The position numbers and the translations under genes are program-made. From Rhizobiaceae bacterium (lineage in GTDB: Bacteria; Pseudomonadota; Alphaproteobacteria; Rhizobiales; Rhizobiaceae): DNA of 64,000 nt. Within the stretch, counting starts at the first letter, position 1. Every line of letters begins with the position of its first letter. The stretch spans positions 496,001-560,000 of the forward strand of contig JAILWO010000003.1 of NCBI GenBank assembly GCA_025698895.1. The letters run 5' to 3'. Under the pieces are notes generated by a model that saw only the letters and a list, made by a program, of their open reading frames with translations, ran no database searches and was not told the DNA's origin. This document shows, piece after piece, positions 46,770 to 56,785 of this stretch.

Positions 46770-46821
46770 TCCTGCCTTGTCGACGGCCACTTCCCGCCAG
46801 GCACAAGCAAAGCTACGTATC

Positions 46822-46853
46822 AAAATGCGCCGCGCATGGACGCGGCGCATTTT
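46822..46853 (+). terminator. Terminator between rpoZ and rsh
   Basis: 13-bp perfect stem (46822-46834 with 46841-46853) with loop CATGGA and a T-rich end. The rsh start follows 24 bases later, so rsh needs read-through or its own promoter within this short gap. Confidence 0.9.
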
Positions 46854-46877
46854 TCGTTTCGAGGGAGACCGTCGCGG

Positions 46878-49115
46878 ATGATGCGTCAGTACGAGCTTGT
46901 GGAGCGTGTCCAGCGCTACAAGCCCGACGTAAACGAAGCGCTGCTCAACAAGGCCTATGTCTATGCAATGCAGAAGCATGGGCACCAGAAGCGCGCCTCC
47001 GGCGACCCGTATTTCTCCCATCCGCTCGAAGTCGCGGCCATCCTGACCGAGATGCATCTCGACGAGGCGACGATCGCGGTCGCGTTGCTGCATGATACGA
47101 TCGAGGACACCAGCGCCACGCGCGCCGAGATCGACGAACTGTTCGGGCCGGAGATGGGCGGGCTGGTCGAAGGCCTGACCAAGCTCAAGAAGCTCGACCT
47201 CGTCTCGCGCAAGGCCGAGCAGGCGGAGAACCTGCGCAAGCTGCTGATCGCCATCTCCGAGGATGTGCGCGTCCTGCTGGTGAAGCTGGCCGACCGGCTG
47301 CACAATATGCGCACGCTCGACCATGTGCCCGAATCGAAACGGCTTCGCATCGCCGAGGAAACGATGGAACTCTACGCGCCGCTGGCCGGGCGCATGGGCA
47401 TGCAGGACATGCGCGAGGAGTTGGAGGAACTCGCCTTCCGCCATATCAATCCGGAGGCCTACCACGCGGTAACCCAGCGGCTTACGGAGATCTCGGCCCG
47501 CAACCAGTCGGTGCTCGGCGAGATCGAAGCCTCGCTGTCGCGGTTGTTCGAGCAGTACTCGATCGCCGCGACCGTCAAGAGCCGGCGCAAGAAGCCATGG
47601 TCGGTCTTTCGCAAGATGGAGACCAAGGCGCTGTCCTTCGAGCAACTGTCCGATATCTTCGGCTTTCGCGTGATCGTCGAGACGGTCGAGGACTGCTACC
47701 GGGCGCTGTTCGCCATCCACACGACATGGTCGATGGTGCCCGGCCGCTTCAAGGACTACATTTCCACACCCAAGCAGAACGATTACCGCTCGATCCACAC
47801 CACCATCGTCGGCCCGTCGAGCCAGCGCGTCGAACTGCAGATCAGGACCGACGAGATGCACCGCGTCGCCGAATACGGCGTCGCCGCGCATTCCATCTAC
47901 AAGGACAGCGTCAACCTTCCCAACGGGGCCGGGCACGGCGTCTCGAAGGACTCGAACGCCTATGCCTGGCTCCGGCGCACGATCGAGCTTCTGTCGGAAG
48001 GCGACAATCCCGAGGAGTTTCTCGAGAACACCAAGCTCGAGATGTTCCAGGACCAGGTCTTCTGCTTCACGCCGAAAGGCAGGCTGATCGCGCTGCCGCG
48101 CGGCGCCACGACGATCGATTTCGCCTATGCCGTTCACACCGATGTCGGCGATTCATGCGTGGGCGCCAAGGTGAACGGCCGCATCATGCCGCTGATGACC
48201 GAGCTCAAGAACGGCGACGAGGTGGAGATCATCCGCTCAAAGGCTCAGGTTCCTCCCGCCGCGTGGGAATCGATGGTGGTGACGGGAAAGGCGCGTTCCG
48301 CGATCAGGCGCGCCACGCGCGCGGCGATACGCAAGCAGTATTCGGGACTGGGCGTGCGCATTCTCGAGCGGGCCTTTGAACGTGCCGGCAAGGAGTTCTC
48401 GAAGAACCTCCTGAAACCGGTGCTGCACCGGCTGGCGCAGCGGGACGTCGAGGATGTGCTGGCTTCGGTGGGGCGCGGCGAGACCCCGTCGCAGGACGTG
48501 CTGAAGGCAGTGTTTCCCGAGTTCAGCGAGGAGCGCGCGAGCGTGCCGCCGCGACAGCGTGAGGAGGGCTGGTTCAACCTTCGCAACGCCGCCGGGATGC
48601 TGTTCCAGATACCGGGCCGGTCATCGTCGCGCCGCTCGAAGAAGGGTGGCAAGGCCGAGGAGGGAGGCCCGCTGCCGATCCGCGGCATTCAGGGCGATCT
48701 TCCTGTCAAGTTCGCGCCGGAGGGCGCGGTTCCGGGCGACCGCATCGTGGGCATCGTCCAGCCGGGCTCGGGCATCACCATCTATCCGATCCAGTCCCCG
48801 TCGCTGACGGCCTTCGACGACCAGCCGGAACGCTGGATCGACGTCAGATGGGACGTAGACGAGGCCAACCGAGAGCGCTTTCCCGCCCGCATCAGCGTCA
48901 CCGCTATCAACGCGCCGGGTTCGCTGGCCGACATCGCCCAAGTCATCGCCGCCAATGACGCCAACATCCACACGCTTTCTATGGTGCGCACCGCGCCTGA
49001 CTTCACCGAGATGCTGATCGACCTCGAAGTATGGAACCTCAAGCATCTCAATCGCGTGATCTCGCAACTGAAGGACAATTCGAGCGTTGGCGATGTCCGG
49101 CGGGTGAACGGCTGA
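46878..49115 (+). CDS. rsh: Bifunctional (p)ppGpp synthetase/hydrolase (Rsh)
   Basis: A 745-residue RelA/SpoT homologue that makes and degrades the alarmone ppGpp during starvation. The HD hydrolase domain is intact (SHPLEVAAILTEM, HDTIEDT near 72-78). The synthetase domain has GRFKDYISTPKQNDYRSIHT near 290-307. The TGS domain follows near 395-455 (ALPRGATTIDFAYAVHTDVG), and the ACT domain is at the C-terminus. This is the single Rsh expected in alphaproteobacteria. The start at 46878 follows GGGAGA; ATGATG offers two adjacent starts. Confidence 0.96.
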   Translation: MMRQYELVERVQRYKPDVNEALLNKAYVYAMQKHGHQKRASGDPYFSHPLEVAAILTEMHLDEATIAVALLHDTIEDTSATRAEIDELFGPEMGGLVEGLTKLKKLDLVSRKAEQAENLRKLLIAISEDVRVLLVKLADRLHNMRTLDHVPESKRLRIAEETMELYAPLAGRMGMQDMREELEELAFRHINPEAYHAVTQRLTEISARNQSVLGEIEASLSRLFEQYSIAATVKSRRKKPWSVFRKMETKALSFEQLSDIFGFRVIVETVEDCYRALFAIHTTWSMVPGRFKDYISTPKQNDYRSIHTTIVGPSSQRVELQIRTDEMHRVAEYGVAAHSIYKDSVNLPNGAGHGVSKDSNAYAWLRRTIELLSEGDNPEEFLENTKLEMFQDQVFCFTPKGRLIALPRGATTIDFAYAVHTDVGDSCVGAKVNGRIMPLMTELKNGDEVEIIRSKAQVPPAAWESMVVTGKARSAIRRATRAAIRKQYSGLGVRILERAFERAGKEFSKNLLKPVLHRLAQRDVEDVLASVGRGETPSQDVLKAVFPEFSEERASVPPRQREEGWFNLRNAAGMLFQIPGRSSSRRSKKGGKAEEGGPLPIRGIQGDLPVKFAPEGAVPGDRIVGIVQPGSGITIYPIQSPSLTAFDDQPERWIDVRWDVDEANRERFPARISVTAINAPGSLADIAQVIAANDANIHTLSMVRTAPDFTEMLIDLEVWNLKHLNRVISQLKDNSSVGDVRRVNG

Positions 49116-49132
49116 CTCCACGAGGATTGCCC

Positions 49133-49711
49133 ATGACACTGGATGAAGTGCTTTCGATCTTCCGAGAATCCGGTGCGATCCTCGAAGGCCATTTCGTGCT
49201 GACATCCGGCCTCCACAGCCCGATCTTTCTCCAGAAGGCGCGTGTTTTCATGCATGCCGGCCGCACTGAGCGGCTGTGCCAGGCGCTCGCGCACCGGGTT
49301 CGCGAGGAAGTCGACGGTCGAATCGACTATGTGGTGGGGCCAGCAATCGGTGGCCTCATTCCCGCCTATGAGACGTCCCGTCATCTCGGCGTGCCGGCCA
49401 TCTGGGTCGAGCGGGAGTCGGGCGTATTCCGACTGCGCCGTTTCGATGTGGAAAAAGGCGCCCGCGTGGTGGTCATCGAGGATATCGTCACCACCGGCTT
49501 GTCGATCCGTGAAACGGTCCAGTGTCTGCGCAAGCTGGCGATCAACGTGGTCGCGGCCGGCTGCATTATCGATCGATCGGCCGGCAAGGCGGATGTCGGC
49601 GTGCCGCTGATCGCGCTGGCTGAATATGAAGTGCCGGCCTATCCCCCGGATCTGATCCCGCCCGAACTGGCGAAAATTCCGGCCGTGAAGCCTGGCAGCC
49701 GCACGATTTGA
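49133..49711 (+). CDS. pyrE: Orotate phosphoribosyltransferase
   Basis: A 192-residue enzyme that transfers phosphoribose from PRPP to orotate in pyrimidine synthesis. The family pattern LEGHFVLTSGLHSPIFLQK, VVGPAIGGLIPAYE and the PRPP loop VVVIEDIVTTGLSIRETV near 115-132 are intact. It lies 17 bases after rsh. The start at 49133 matches the family N-terminus (MTLDEVLSIFRESGAI). Confidence 0.96.
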   Translation: MTLDEVLSIFRESGAILEGHFVLTSGLHSPIFLQKARVFMHAGRTERLCQALAHRVREEVDGRIDYVVGPAIGGLIPAYETSRHLGVPAIWVERESGVFRLRRFDVEKGARVVVIEDIVTTGLSIRETVQCLRKLAINVVAAGCIIDRSAGKADVGVPLIALAEYEVPAYPPDLIPPELAKIPAVKPGSRTI

Positions 49712-49775
49712 ACGAGGCGTTCACGCTTTTGCCAATAAATGCAATATCCAGTGATCGGAGTGATGCGGCGGACAG

Positions 49776-50360
49776 ATGCTGTTCAGACGACGACGACAGG
49801 ATGATCTCTGGGGGCGGGCACGCGTTTTCATGTGGCCGCGCCGGTCGTTCGCGCGTTCGGCACGCTACTTCGCCAAGCGGGTGTTGAGGCTTTCGGCCGA
49901 ACCGCATGCCGTCGCGGCCGGTGTGGCGGCGGGGGTCTTCGCATCCTTCCTGCCGTATCCGGGGACGCATTTCCTCATCGCCGCCGCTGTCGCATGGATA
50001 ATCGGGGGCAACCTGCTGGCTTCCGCGCTCGGCACGGCGGTCGGCAATCCCCTTACCTTCCCGTTCATGTGGGGCGCCGGCTACGAACTGGGGCGCTTCA
50101 TACTGGAAGGCCGGGCGCCCGAGGAGCCGCGTCTCGATTTGTGGACGACTATCCGCCATCTTGAATTCGGTGAATTGTGGGGGCCGCTGCTGAAACCGGC
50201 CACGATAGGCGCGTTGCCCCTCGGCCTCGCGGCAGGGCTGGTCTTCTACATCATAACACGCCAGGCCGTCGCGACATTCCGCGACCAGCGGCAGAAGCGG
50301 CTGGCCGAGAAGGCCCTGAGACGGGCGCAACTGGGCGACAGGGTACCGGCACGGGGATGA
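49776..50360 (+). CDS. DUF2062 membrane protein
   Basis: A 194-residue inner-membrane protein. The DUF2062 pattern is [36 protein letters not shown] and [20 protein letters not shown]. About three hydrophobic helices. The function is unknown. The stop overlaps the acpS start as ATGA, so the genes are translationally coupled. The position between pyrE and acpS is conserved in Rhizobiales. Confidence 0.92.
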   Translation: MLFRRRRQDDLWGRARVFMWPRRSFARSARYFAKRVLRLSAEPHAVAAGVAAGVFASFLPYPGTHFLIAAAVAWIIGGNLLASALGTAVGNPLTFPFMWGAGYELGRFILEGRAPEEPRLDLWTTIRHLEFGELWGPLLKPATIGALPLGLAAGLVFYIITRQAVATFRDQRQKRLAEKALRRAQLGDRVPARG

Positions 50361-50767
50361 TCATCGGCATCGGCAGCGACCTGATCGACATTCGCCGCAT
50401 CGAGCGCACGCTGGAGCGCCATGGCGACCGCTTCATCGCGCGTATCTACACCGACATCGAACGCGCCAAATCCGAACGCCGCAGGAACCGCGCCGCCTCC
50501 TACGCAAAGCGCTTCGCGGCCAAGGAGGCATGCGCCAAGGCGCTCGGCACGGGGCTGGCCCGCGGCGTCTTCTGGCGCGATATGGGCGTGGTCAACCTGC
50601 CGGGCGGCAAGCCCACGATGAAGCTGACGGGAGGCGCGGCCCAACGACTGGCCGCGATCACGCCCGAAGGCAGCACCGCGCTCATTCACCTCACGATCAC
50701 GGATGATTTTCCACTGGCGCAGGCATTCGTGATCATCGAGGCGATGCCCGTCGAACAACGGCCATGA
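50357..50767 (+). CDS. acpS: Holo-[acyl-carrier-protein] synthase
   Basis: A 136-residue phosphopantetheinyl transferase that activates acyl carrier protein for fatty-acid synthesis. [16 protein letters not shown] at the start holds the metal-binding Asp, and [16 protein letters not shown] near 51-66 holds the catalytic Glu/Lys. Coupled to the upstream DUF2062 gene by ATGA. Confidence 0.96.
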   Translation: MIIGIGSDLIDIRRIERTLERHGDRFIARIYTDIERAKSERRRNRAASYAKRFAAKEACAKALGTGLARGVFWRDMGVVNLPGGKPTMKLTGGAAQRLAAITPEGSTALIHLTITDDFPLAQAFVIIEAMPVEQRP

Positions 50768-50860
50768 TTGCGGCGTCCTGACCCGCCCCGCAGGCGGCGC
50801 TGGTGCTGGCATTGATCCGCGCAAGCCGGTAAGAGGGGCGCCTATCGGTTCGAGGAAGAG

Positions 50861-51610
50861 ATGAGCGTGGCGGACAAATCCGAGAAGAAGTCGGGCGGGC
50901 TTGGCGAGACCGTCAGCGTCATCGTGCAGGCGCTCCTGCTTGCGCTGGTCATTCGCACCCTGTTCTTCCAGCCCTTCTCGATTCCGTCAGGCTCGATGCG
51001 CCCGACCCTGCTGGAGGGCGACTATCTCTTCGTGACCAAGTGGGCCTACGGCTATTCGCGTCATTCGCTGCCTTTTTCGCCGCCGCTGTTCGACGGCCGC
51101 ATCTGGGACGGCGTGCCCGAACGGGGTGACGTGGTCGTATTCAAGTTCCCGCCCAATCCCTCGCTCGACTATATCAAGCGCGTCATCGGCCTGCCGGGCG
51201 ACCGCGTCCAGATGCGCGACGGCGAGTTGTGGCTGAATGGAGAGCGCGTCCCGCGCGAGAAGACCGGCACGATCGAGGATGCCGACATCACCGAAATGCA
51301 GGGACCGGTCGATGTCTATCGCGAGACGCTGCCCAACGGCGTGTCCTACGACACGCTCGACCTGTCGCCGAACTCGATCGGCGACGAGACGCGTGAATTC
51401 GTCGTGCCGGAAGGGCATTACTTCATGATGGGCGACAACCGCGACAATTCCACCGACAGCCGCTTCAATGTCGGTTTCGTGCCGCACGAGAACCTCGTCG
51501 GTCGCGCCAACATCATCTTCTTCTCGATCGCCGGGGGCGCGAGCCCGCTCGAGATCTGGCGCTGGCCCACCGAGGTCCGGCTGGGCCGCTTCTTCGATTT
51601 CGTCGAGTAG
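50861..51610 (+). CDS. lepB: Signal peptidase I
   Basis: A 249-residue membrane protease that removes signal peptides from exported proteins. One N-terminal anchor (VIVQALLLALVIRTLFF), the catalytic Ser in PFSIPSGSMRPTL near residues 43-55, the catalytic Lys in DYIKRVIGLPGDRV near 104-117, and the GDNRDNSTDSR box near 188-198. It is followed after 11 bases by rnc. Standard alphaproteobacterial order. Confidence 0.97.
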   Translation: MSVADKSEKKSGGLGETVSVIVQALLLALVIRTLFFQPFSIPSGSMRPTLLEGDYLFVTKWAYGYSRHSLPFSPPLFDGRIWDGVPERGDVVVFKFPPNPSLDYIKRVIGLPGDRVQMRDGELWLNGERVPREKTGTIEDADITEMQGPVDVYRETLPNGVSYDTLDLSPNSIGDETREFVVPEGHYFMMGDNRDNSTDSRFNVGFVPHENLVGRANIIFFSIAGGASPLEIWRWPTEVRLGRFFDFVE

Positions 51611-51621
51611 CGGCCGCGACC

Positions 51622-52341
51622 ATGGCCGCCAAACGCCCGACAGGCGAAGCGTTGCGCGAGGCGATCGCCCAACGCACGGGATACGTCTTCAGCGAAGTCG
51701 AACTGGCCCAGCGGGCGCTCAACCATGCCAGCGCGCTCAAGCCGGGCATCGAAAGCAACGAACGCCTCGAGTTCGTCGGCGACCGCGTCCTCGGCCTGCT
51801 CGTGGCCGAGCTGCTCTACGAGGCGTATCCGCATGCCCCCGAGGGCGAACTGTCGATCAGGCTGAACGCGCTTGTGCGTGCGGAAACCTGCGCGGCGGTC
51901 GGTCTGGAGATCGACCTGCTGCCGCTGATCCGCGCCGAGACGAAGGTCAAGAACCAATCGGTCCGCAACGCCAACAAGGTGCTGGCCGACGTTGTCGAGG
52001 CGCTGATCGCGGGCATCTATCTCGATGGCGGGCTTGAGGCGGCACGAACGTTCGTCAGGCGGTTGTGGAGCGAGCGCGCCGGCGAGGAACTGCACACGAT
52101 CCGCGATCCGAAGACGTTGTTGCAGGAGTTCACGGCGAGGCGGTCGAAATCCGTTCCGGCCTATGTCGTGGAGTCGGTCGAAGGACCCGATCACGAACCG
52201 CGTTTCACTGTTCGCGTCGACGTGCCCGGTTTCGCTCCGGAACGCGGCGAAGGTCGCTCCAAGCAGGGCGCGCAGTCGAAGGCCGCCGAGGCCTTCCTGC
52301 GGCGGGAAGGTCTCCTGCCAACCGGAGGCGTGGACGCATGA
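51622..52341 (+). CDS. rnc: Ribonuclease III
   Basis: A 239-residue double-strand-specific RNase that processes rRNA and regulatory RNAs. The signature NERLEFVGDRVLGLLVAEL is near 44-62, the second acidic cluster NKVLADVVEALIAGIYLDGG near 115-134, and the double-stranded-RNA-binding domain at about 160-235. Overlaps era by four bases (ATGA). Confidence 0.97.
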   Translation: MAAKRPTGEALREAIAQRTGYVFSEVELAQRALNHASALKPGIESNERLEFVGDRVLGLLVAELLYEAYPHAPEGELSIRLNALVRAETCAAVGLEIDLLPLIRAETKVKNQSVRNANKVLADVVEALIAGIYLDGGLEAARTFVRRLWSERAGEELHTIRDPKTLLQEFTARRSKSVPAYVVESVEGPDHEPRFTVRVDVPGFAPERGEGRSKQGAQSKAAEAFLRREGLLPTGGVDA

Positions 52342-53246
52342 GCGACGGTCAGGCGACACGGTCCGGCTTCGTCGCGCTCTTGGGCGCGCCGAATGCCGGC
52401 AAGTCGACGCTGGTCAACCGGCTCGTCGGCGCGAAGGTCTCGATCGTAACCCACAAGGTCCAGACGACACGGGCGCTGGTGCGCGGCATCGCCACGCACG
52501 GGACGGCGCAGATCGTTTTCGTTGACACGCCGGGCATCTTCGACCCGAAACGCAGGCTGGACCGCGCCATGGTCACCACGGCGTGGGGCGGCGCGAAGGA
52601 CGCCGATCTCGTGCTCGTGCTCGTCGATGCCGAACGCGGCCTGAAGGGCGATGCCGATGCGCTGCTGGAGCGGGTCGGAGACGTTCGCCAGCCCAATGCG
52701 CTGATCCTCAACAAGGTCGACCGGGTGAAGCGCGAGACGCTATTGGGGCTCGCGGCGGCGGCCAATGAAAGGGCGGAGTTCGAGCGCACCTTCATGATCT
52801 CGGCGCTGGACGGATCGGGGTGCGACGATCTTCTCGACTGGATCGCCGGCCGGTTGCCGGAAGGCCCTTGGTACTATCCCGACGACCAGCTTTCCGACCT
52901 GCCCATGCGCCAGCTCGCCGCCGAGATCACGCGCGAGAAAATCTATCTGCGCCTTCACCAGGAGCTGCCCTATTCCTCCCACGTCGAGACGGAAAGCTGG
53001 GAGGAGCGCAAGGACGGTTCGGTGCGCATCCAGCAGGTCATCTATGTCGAGCGTGAGGGCCAGAAGCGCATCGTGCTCGGCCACAAGGGCGAGACGATCC
53101 GCGCGATAGGCGAGGCCGCGCGCACCGAACTCGGCGAAATCCTGGATCAGAAGGTCCATCTGTTCCTTTTCGTGAAAGTGCGCGAGAACTGGGGCGATGA
53201 CCCCGAGCGCTACCGCGAGATGGGGCTGGACTTTCCCGGTTCGTGA
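52338..53246 (+). CDS. era: GTPase Era
   Basis: A 302-residue GTPase for 16S rRNA maturation. The Walker loop GAPNAGKSTLVNRL is near 16-29, DTPGIF near 62-67, NKVD near 125-128, and the C-terminal KH domain with YVEREGQKRIVLGHKGETI near 235-253 binds the 3' end of 16S rRNA. Coupled to rnc. Length is normal. Confidence 0.97.
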   Translation: MSDGQATRSGFVALLGAPNAGKSTLVNRLVGAKVSIVTHKVQTTRALVRGIATHGTAQIVFVDTPGIFDPKRRLDRAMVTTAWGGAKDADLVLVLVDAERGLKGDADALLERVGDVRQPNALILNKVDRVKRETLLGLAAAANERAEFERTFMISALDGSGCDDLLDWIAGRLPEGPWYYPDDQLSDLPMRQLAAEITREKIYLRLHQELPYSSHVETESWEERKDGSVRIQQVIYVEREGQKRIVLGHKGETIRAIGEAARTELGEILDQKVHLFLFVKVRENWGDDPERYREMGLDFPGS

Positions 53247-53293
53247 AGTAGGCCGCTTCCAGCGCCCGGCAAACCGGATACAGGCATCGCCGG

Positions 53294-54055
53294 ATGGAAT
53301 GGCGTGACGAAGGCATAATCATCGGTGTGCGCCGGCATGGCGAGACCAGCGTCATCCTGGAAGTGATGACGCGGGGCAGGGGCCGTCATCTCGGCCTCGT
53401 GCGAGGTGGGCGGTCGCGCCGGCTCCAGCCCGTCCTGCAGGTCGGCAACCGTGTTGAACTCACCTGGCGCGCGCGTCTCGATGAACATCTGGGAGCCTTT
53501 CAGGCCGAGGCGCTGGATCTGAACGCCACGCGATTTTTCGCAAGCCCGGTGGCGATCTACGGTCTCCAGACGATCGCCGCGCATCTGCGCCTGCTGCCCG
53601 AACGCGATCCGCATCCGGGCCTCTTCGACGCGCTGCGCGTCGTCATCGGCGGGTTCGACGATCCTGTCTCGGCGGCGGAGCTTCTGGCCCGTTTCGAGCT
53701 GCTTGTCCTGGAGGAACTCGGCTTCGGGCTCGATCTCACGCGCTGCGCGGCGACCGGCGTCACCACCGACCTTGTCTATGTCTCTCCCAGAAGCGGCCGC
53801 GCCGTCTCGGCCTCCGCCGGTCGCCCATGGCACGACCGGATGCTGGCCTTGCCGTCATTTTTGATGAAGGGTGTGAACGGTGTGCGGGGGGACCTCGATG
53901 CTTATGCGGCGGCGTTCAGGCTTACGGGGCATTTCTTCGAGCGCGACGTCTACGGACCGCGCGGCATTTCCCTGCCGGAGGCGCGCGCGGGCTTCGTCGC
54001 CGCGCTTCGCAAGTCTCTTGGAACCGTCACCGCGCGCGGCGACGATGGCGCGTGA
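53294..54055 (+). CDS. recO: DNA repair protein RecO
   Basis: A 253-residue RecO protein of the RecFOR recombination-repair pathway. It begins with an OB fold ([20 protein letters not shown]), then [20 protein letters not shown] and the helical domain with [19 protein letters not shown]. The zinc cysteines of some homologues are not all present; this is usual in alphaproteobacteria. Last gene of the lepB-rnc-era-recO group. Confidence 0.95.
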   Translation: MEWRDEGIIIGVRRHGETSVILEVMTRGRGRHLGLVRGGRSRRLQPVLQVGNRVELTWRARLDEHLGAFQAEALDLNATRFFASPVAIYGLQTIAAHLRLLPERDPHPGLFDALRVVIGGFDDPVSAAELLARFELLVLEELGFGLDLTRCAATGVTTDLVYVSPRSGRAVSASAGRPWHDRMLALPSFLMKGVNGVRGDLDAYAAAFRLTGHFFERDVYGPRGISLPEARAGFVAALRKSLGTVTARGDDGA

Positions 54056-54088
54056 AGCCGTAACCCCTTCGACCGGAGCCGTAGCCCC

Positions 54089-56785
54089 ATGACAATCGAT
54101 GTCATCCTCCTCATCGGTCTCCTGCTGCTCTGGGTCGGGCTGAGGCGACAGGGCGAACGCATAAGGGATCTGGAGGCGGCGCTTGGAACGGCGACCGCCC
54201 AGCGGGTCGCGGCGGCTCCGGAGCAGGCGGACGACATCCAGCCGGCGGAGCCCACCGAAGCGGAAACCGCCGCGTCGGACGCCTTTGGAACGCCGCAGGC
54301 CGACGAGGAACCCGCCGGTCCCGGCCCATGGGCGACGGCCGCGGCACGCGCGGAAGCCGAGGCGCCGATCGTGGCGGCACGACCCGATATCGAAACGGCG
54401 ATCGGCACGCGCTGGGCCGTCTGGATAGGTGGGATCGCCCTTGCGCTCGGCGGCATATTCCTTGTCCGCTACACGATCGAGGCCGGCTTCTTCGGTCCCG
54501 GCGTGCGCATCGCTGGCGCCGTCCTGTTCGGTCTCCTGCTCGCCGTCGCGGGCGAGTACGCGCGCCGCAGCGGCTTCTCCAGGCCCATCGGCGGCTTGTC
54601 GGCCGCGTACATTCCCGCGATCCTGACCGCCGTTTCGGCCTTCACGCTGTTTGGCGCGATCTACGCGGCGCATGCGGTCTATTTCTTCATCGGACCCACG
54701 GCCGCTTTCCTGTTGTTGGCACTGGTGGCGTTCGCGACGCTCGGCATGGCGCTCATCCACGGACAGGCCCTGGCGGGGCTCGGCCTTCTCGGTTCCTACC
54801 TCACTCCGATGCTCGTGTCCTCCGAGGCGCCGAACCCGTGGACGCTGTTCATCTACCTCTCGATCGTCATGGTGTTCGCGGCCGCGATCGCAGCACGGCA
54901 GCGCTGGCGCGCGCTGATGGTGGGTAGCATCGTCGGCGGCGGTCTCTGGTCTCTGCTCTTCCTTGCCTACGGGCTTGATGACGAGGCGCGGCCGCTCCTT
55001 GTCTTGCAACTCGTCGTCATCGGCGCGCTCGTCTTCCTGTGGTTGCCCAGGGAGAAGGTACGCCGCTTCGACCCGGCTGCTATTACGGTCGCCGGCTTCG
55101 CGGCGGTGATCGAGTTGCTCCTGCCTTATTCACCGGCCTTCGCGCCGCCCACGGGCGCGCTGACGGGCTCTCTGATCATCGTGGCCATGCTCGCCGCCGC
55201 GGTGCTGCGTCCGGCCGCATGGCCTCTCCTGCAGGCCGGCGGCCTGGCGGCACTGGCGATCAAGGCCGAGCCTATCCTGCTGGGCCAGGTTAACCTCGAT
55301 TTGCGGGATCGCCATATCGCGATCGACGGCAGCTGGCTCCCGGACGAAGGCCCGGGCGCTTTCCGGATAGGTGTGGCGCTTGCGCTTGTCTTCCTTGTCA
55401 CCTGCGCATGGTTGGCAAGACGGCTTGCCGCCGATCATCCGCTCAGAGCAGCCGCCTTCGCGATCTGGGCGGTGCTGCTGCCGCTGGCAACGCTGTCTTC
55501 AGCGTGGTTCTCCTACGCCAATCTCGACGTCGACTGGACATATGCTGCCCTGGCGCTGGTTCTCGCGGGCGTCCTGGCGGTCGTCGCCGAAACGACGGCG
55601 CGGGTGGAAAGCCCTCCACAGGCGGGCGGTCATGCCGTTTCCATCCTCGCGGCAGGAGCGGCGGCCGCTTTCGCCTTCGCGCTGATGGCCGGCCTGACAC
55701 CGCTGCCAACGACCATCCTCACGGGGCTTGCCACGGCCGGCGCCGCTGCCCTGACGCGCTATCGCGCCTGGCCGGTCATCGGCTGGATAGCAGTGGCGCT
55801 CGCGGCGCTGACGATGGCGCGCGTGATCGTCGATCCGGCACTGGTCGGCGCGGCCGGGCTGTCTACGACGCCGTTCTTCAACGCGCTGTTGCCGGGCTAT
55901 CTCATCCCGGCCTTCGCCTTTGCTTTCGCCGCATGGCAACTGGCGCGCACGACAGCCGGCCGGCCGATGCTCGCCATGCAGGCCTTCGCGACAGTCTTCG
56001 CGCTCGTTGGCGCCGGCATGCTGGTGCGCCATGCGATGAATGGCGGGCTGCTCGTCGCCGGCGATCCCACGCTCGCCGAACAGGCGATCCATACGCTGAT
56101 CGCCATCGGCGCGGGCGCGGTCCTGCTCGAACTGGACACCCGCTCGCCCAGCCCGGTCTTCCGCTGGGGTTCGGTCGCGGCGGGCGTCGCCTCAACGCTC
56201 TTCATCACCGCGTCGCACTTCATCGTGCTCAACCCGCTGTTCACCAACGAATCCACAGGCACGATTCCGGTGTTCAACCTGCTGCTGCTCGCCTATCTGA
56301 TGCCGGCCGGCGCCATGGCCGCGCTTGCCTACAGGGCGCGGGAGCGCCGGCCGCGCTGGTACGTGACAATGCTGGCGCTCACCGCCGCGGCGCTCGCCTT
56401 CGCCTATGTGTCGCTGTCCGTGCGCCGGCTGTTCCAGGGCGAATTCATCGGCCTGTGGAAGGGCATGGACGGGCTGGAGACATATACCTATTCGGCTGTC
56501 TGGCTGGTTCTCGGCGTCGCCATCCTGGCGATCGGCCTGAAGCTCGGGTCACGGGCGCTGCGGCTTGCGTCGGCGGTGCTCGTCGTCACGGCCGTTGCCA
56601 AAGTCTTCCTGTTCGACATGAGCGAACTGGAAGGCATATTGCGCGCGCTTTCCTTCATGGGGCTTGGCGTCGTTCTGATCGGCATCGGCATGGTCTACCA
56701 GCGCATGCTGGCCAGCCCCGGCGCGCCGGCGGGACCCGCTACTGAGCCGGAACCAGAGCCGGCCGCTCCACCGGAGCTTCCCTGA
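54089..56785 (+). CDS. DUF2339 large multi-pass membrane protein
   Basis: An 898-residue inner-membrane protein with about 25 hydrophobic segments and a short N-terminal anchor (MTIDVILLIGLLLLWVGL), then an acidic linker to about 105. The DUF2339 opening IGTRWAVWIGGIALALGGIF is near 110-129. The function is unknown; size and topology suggest transport or envelope biogenesis. Its last 47 bases overlap the convergent MFS gene. Confidence 0.9.
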   Translation: MTIDVILLIGLLLLWVGLRRQGERIRDLEAALGTATAQRVAAAPEQADDIQPAEPTEAETAASDAFGTPQADEEPAGPGPWATAAARAEAEAPIVAARPDIETAIGTRWAVWIGGIALALGGIFLVRYTIEAGFFGPGVRIAGAVLFGLLLAVAGEYARRSGFSRPIGGLSAAYIPAILTAVSAFTLFGAIYAAHAVYFFIGPTAAFLLLALVAFATLGMALIHGQALAGLGLLGSYLTPMLVSSEAPNPWTLFIYLSIVMVFAAAIAARQRWRALMVGSIVGGGLWSLLFLAYGLDDEARPLLVLQLVVIGALVFLWLPREKVRRFDPAAITVAGFAAVIELLLPYSPAFAPPTGALTGSLIIVAMLAAAVLRPAAWPLLQAGGLAALAIKAEPILLGQVNLDLRDRHIAIDGSWLPDEGPGAFRIGVALALVFLVTCAWLARRLAADHPLRAAAFAIWAVLLPLATLSSAWFSYANLDVDWTYAALALVLAGVLAVVAETTARVESPPQAGGHAVSILAAGAAAAFAFALMAGLTPLPTTILTGLATAGAAALTRYRAWPVIGWIAVALAALTMARVIVDPALVGAAGLSTTPFFNALLPGYLIPAFAFAFAAWQLARTTAGRPMLAMQAFATVFALVGAGMLVRHAMNGGLLVAGDPTLAEQAIHTLIAIGAGAVLLELDTRSPSPVFRWGSVAAGVASTLFITASHFIVLNPLFTNESTGTIPVFNLLLLAYLMPAGAMAALAYRARERRPRWYVTMLALTAAALAFAYVSLSVRRLFQGEFIGLWKGMDGLETYTYSAVWLVLGVAILAIGLKLGSRALRLASAVLVVTAVAKVFLFDMSELEGILRALSFMGLGVVLIGIGMVYQRMLASPGAPAGPATEPEPEPAAPPELP

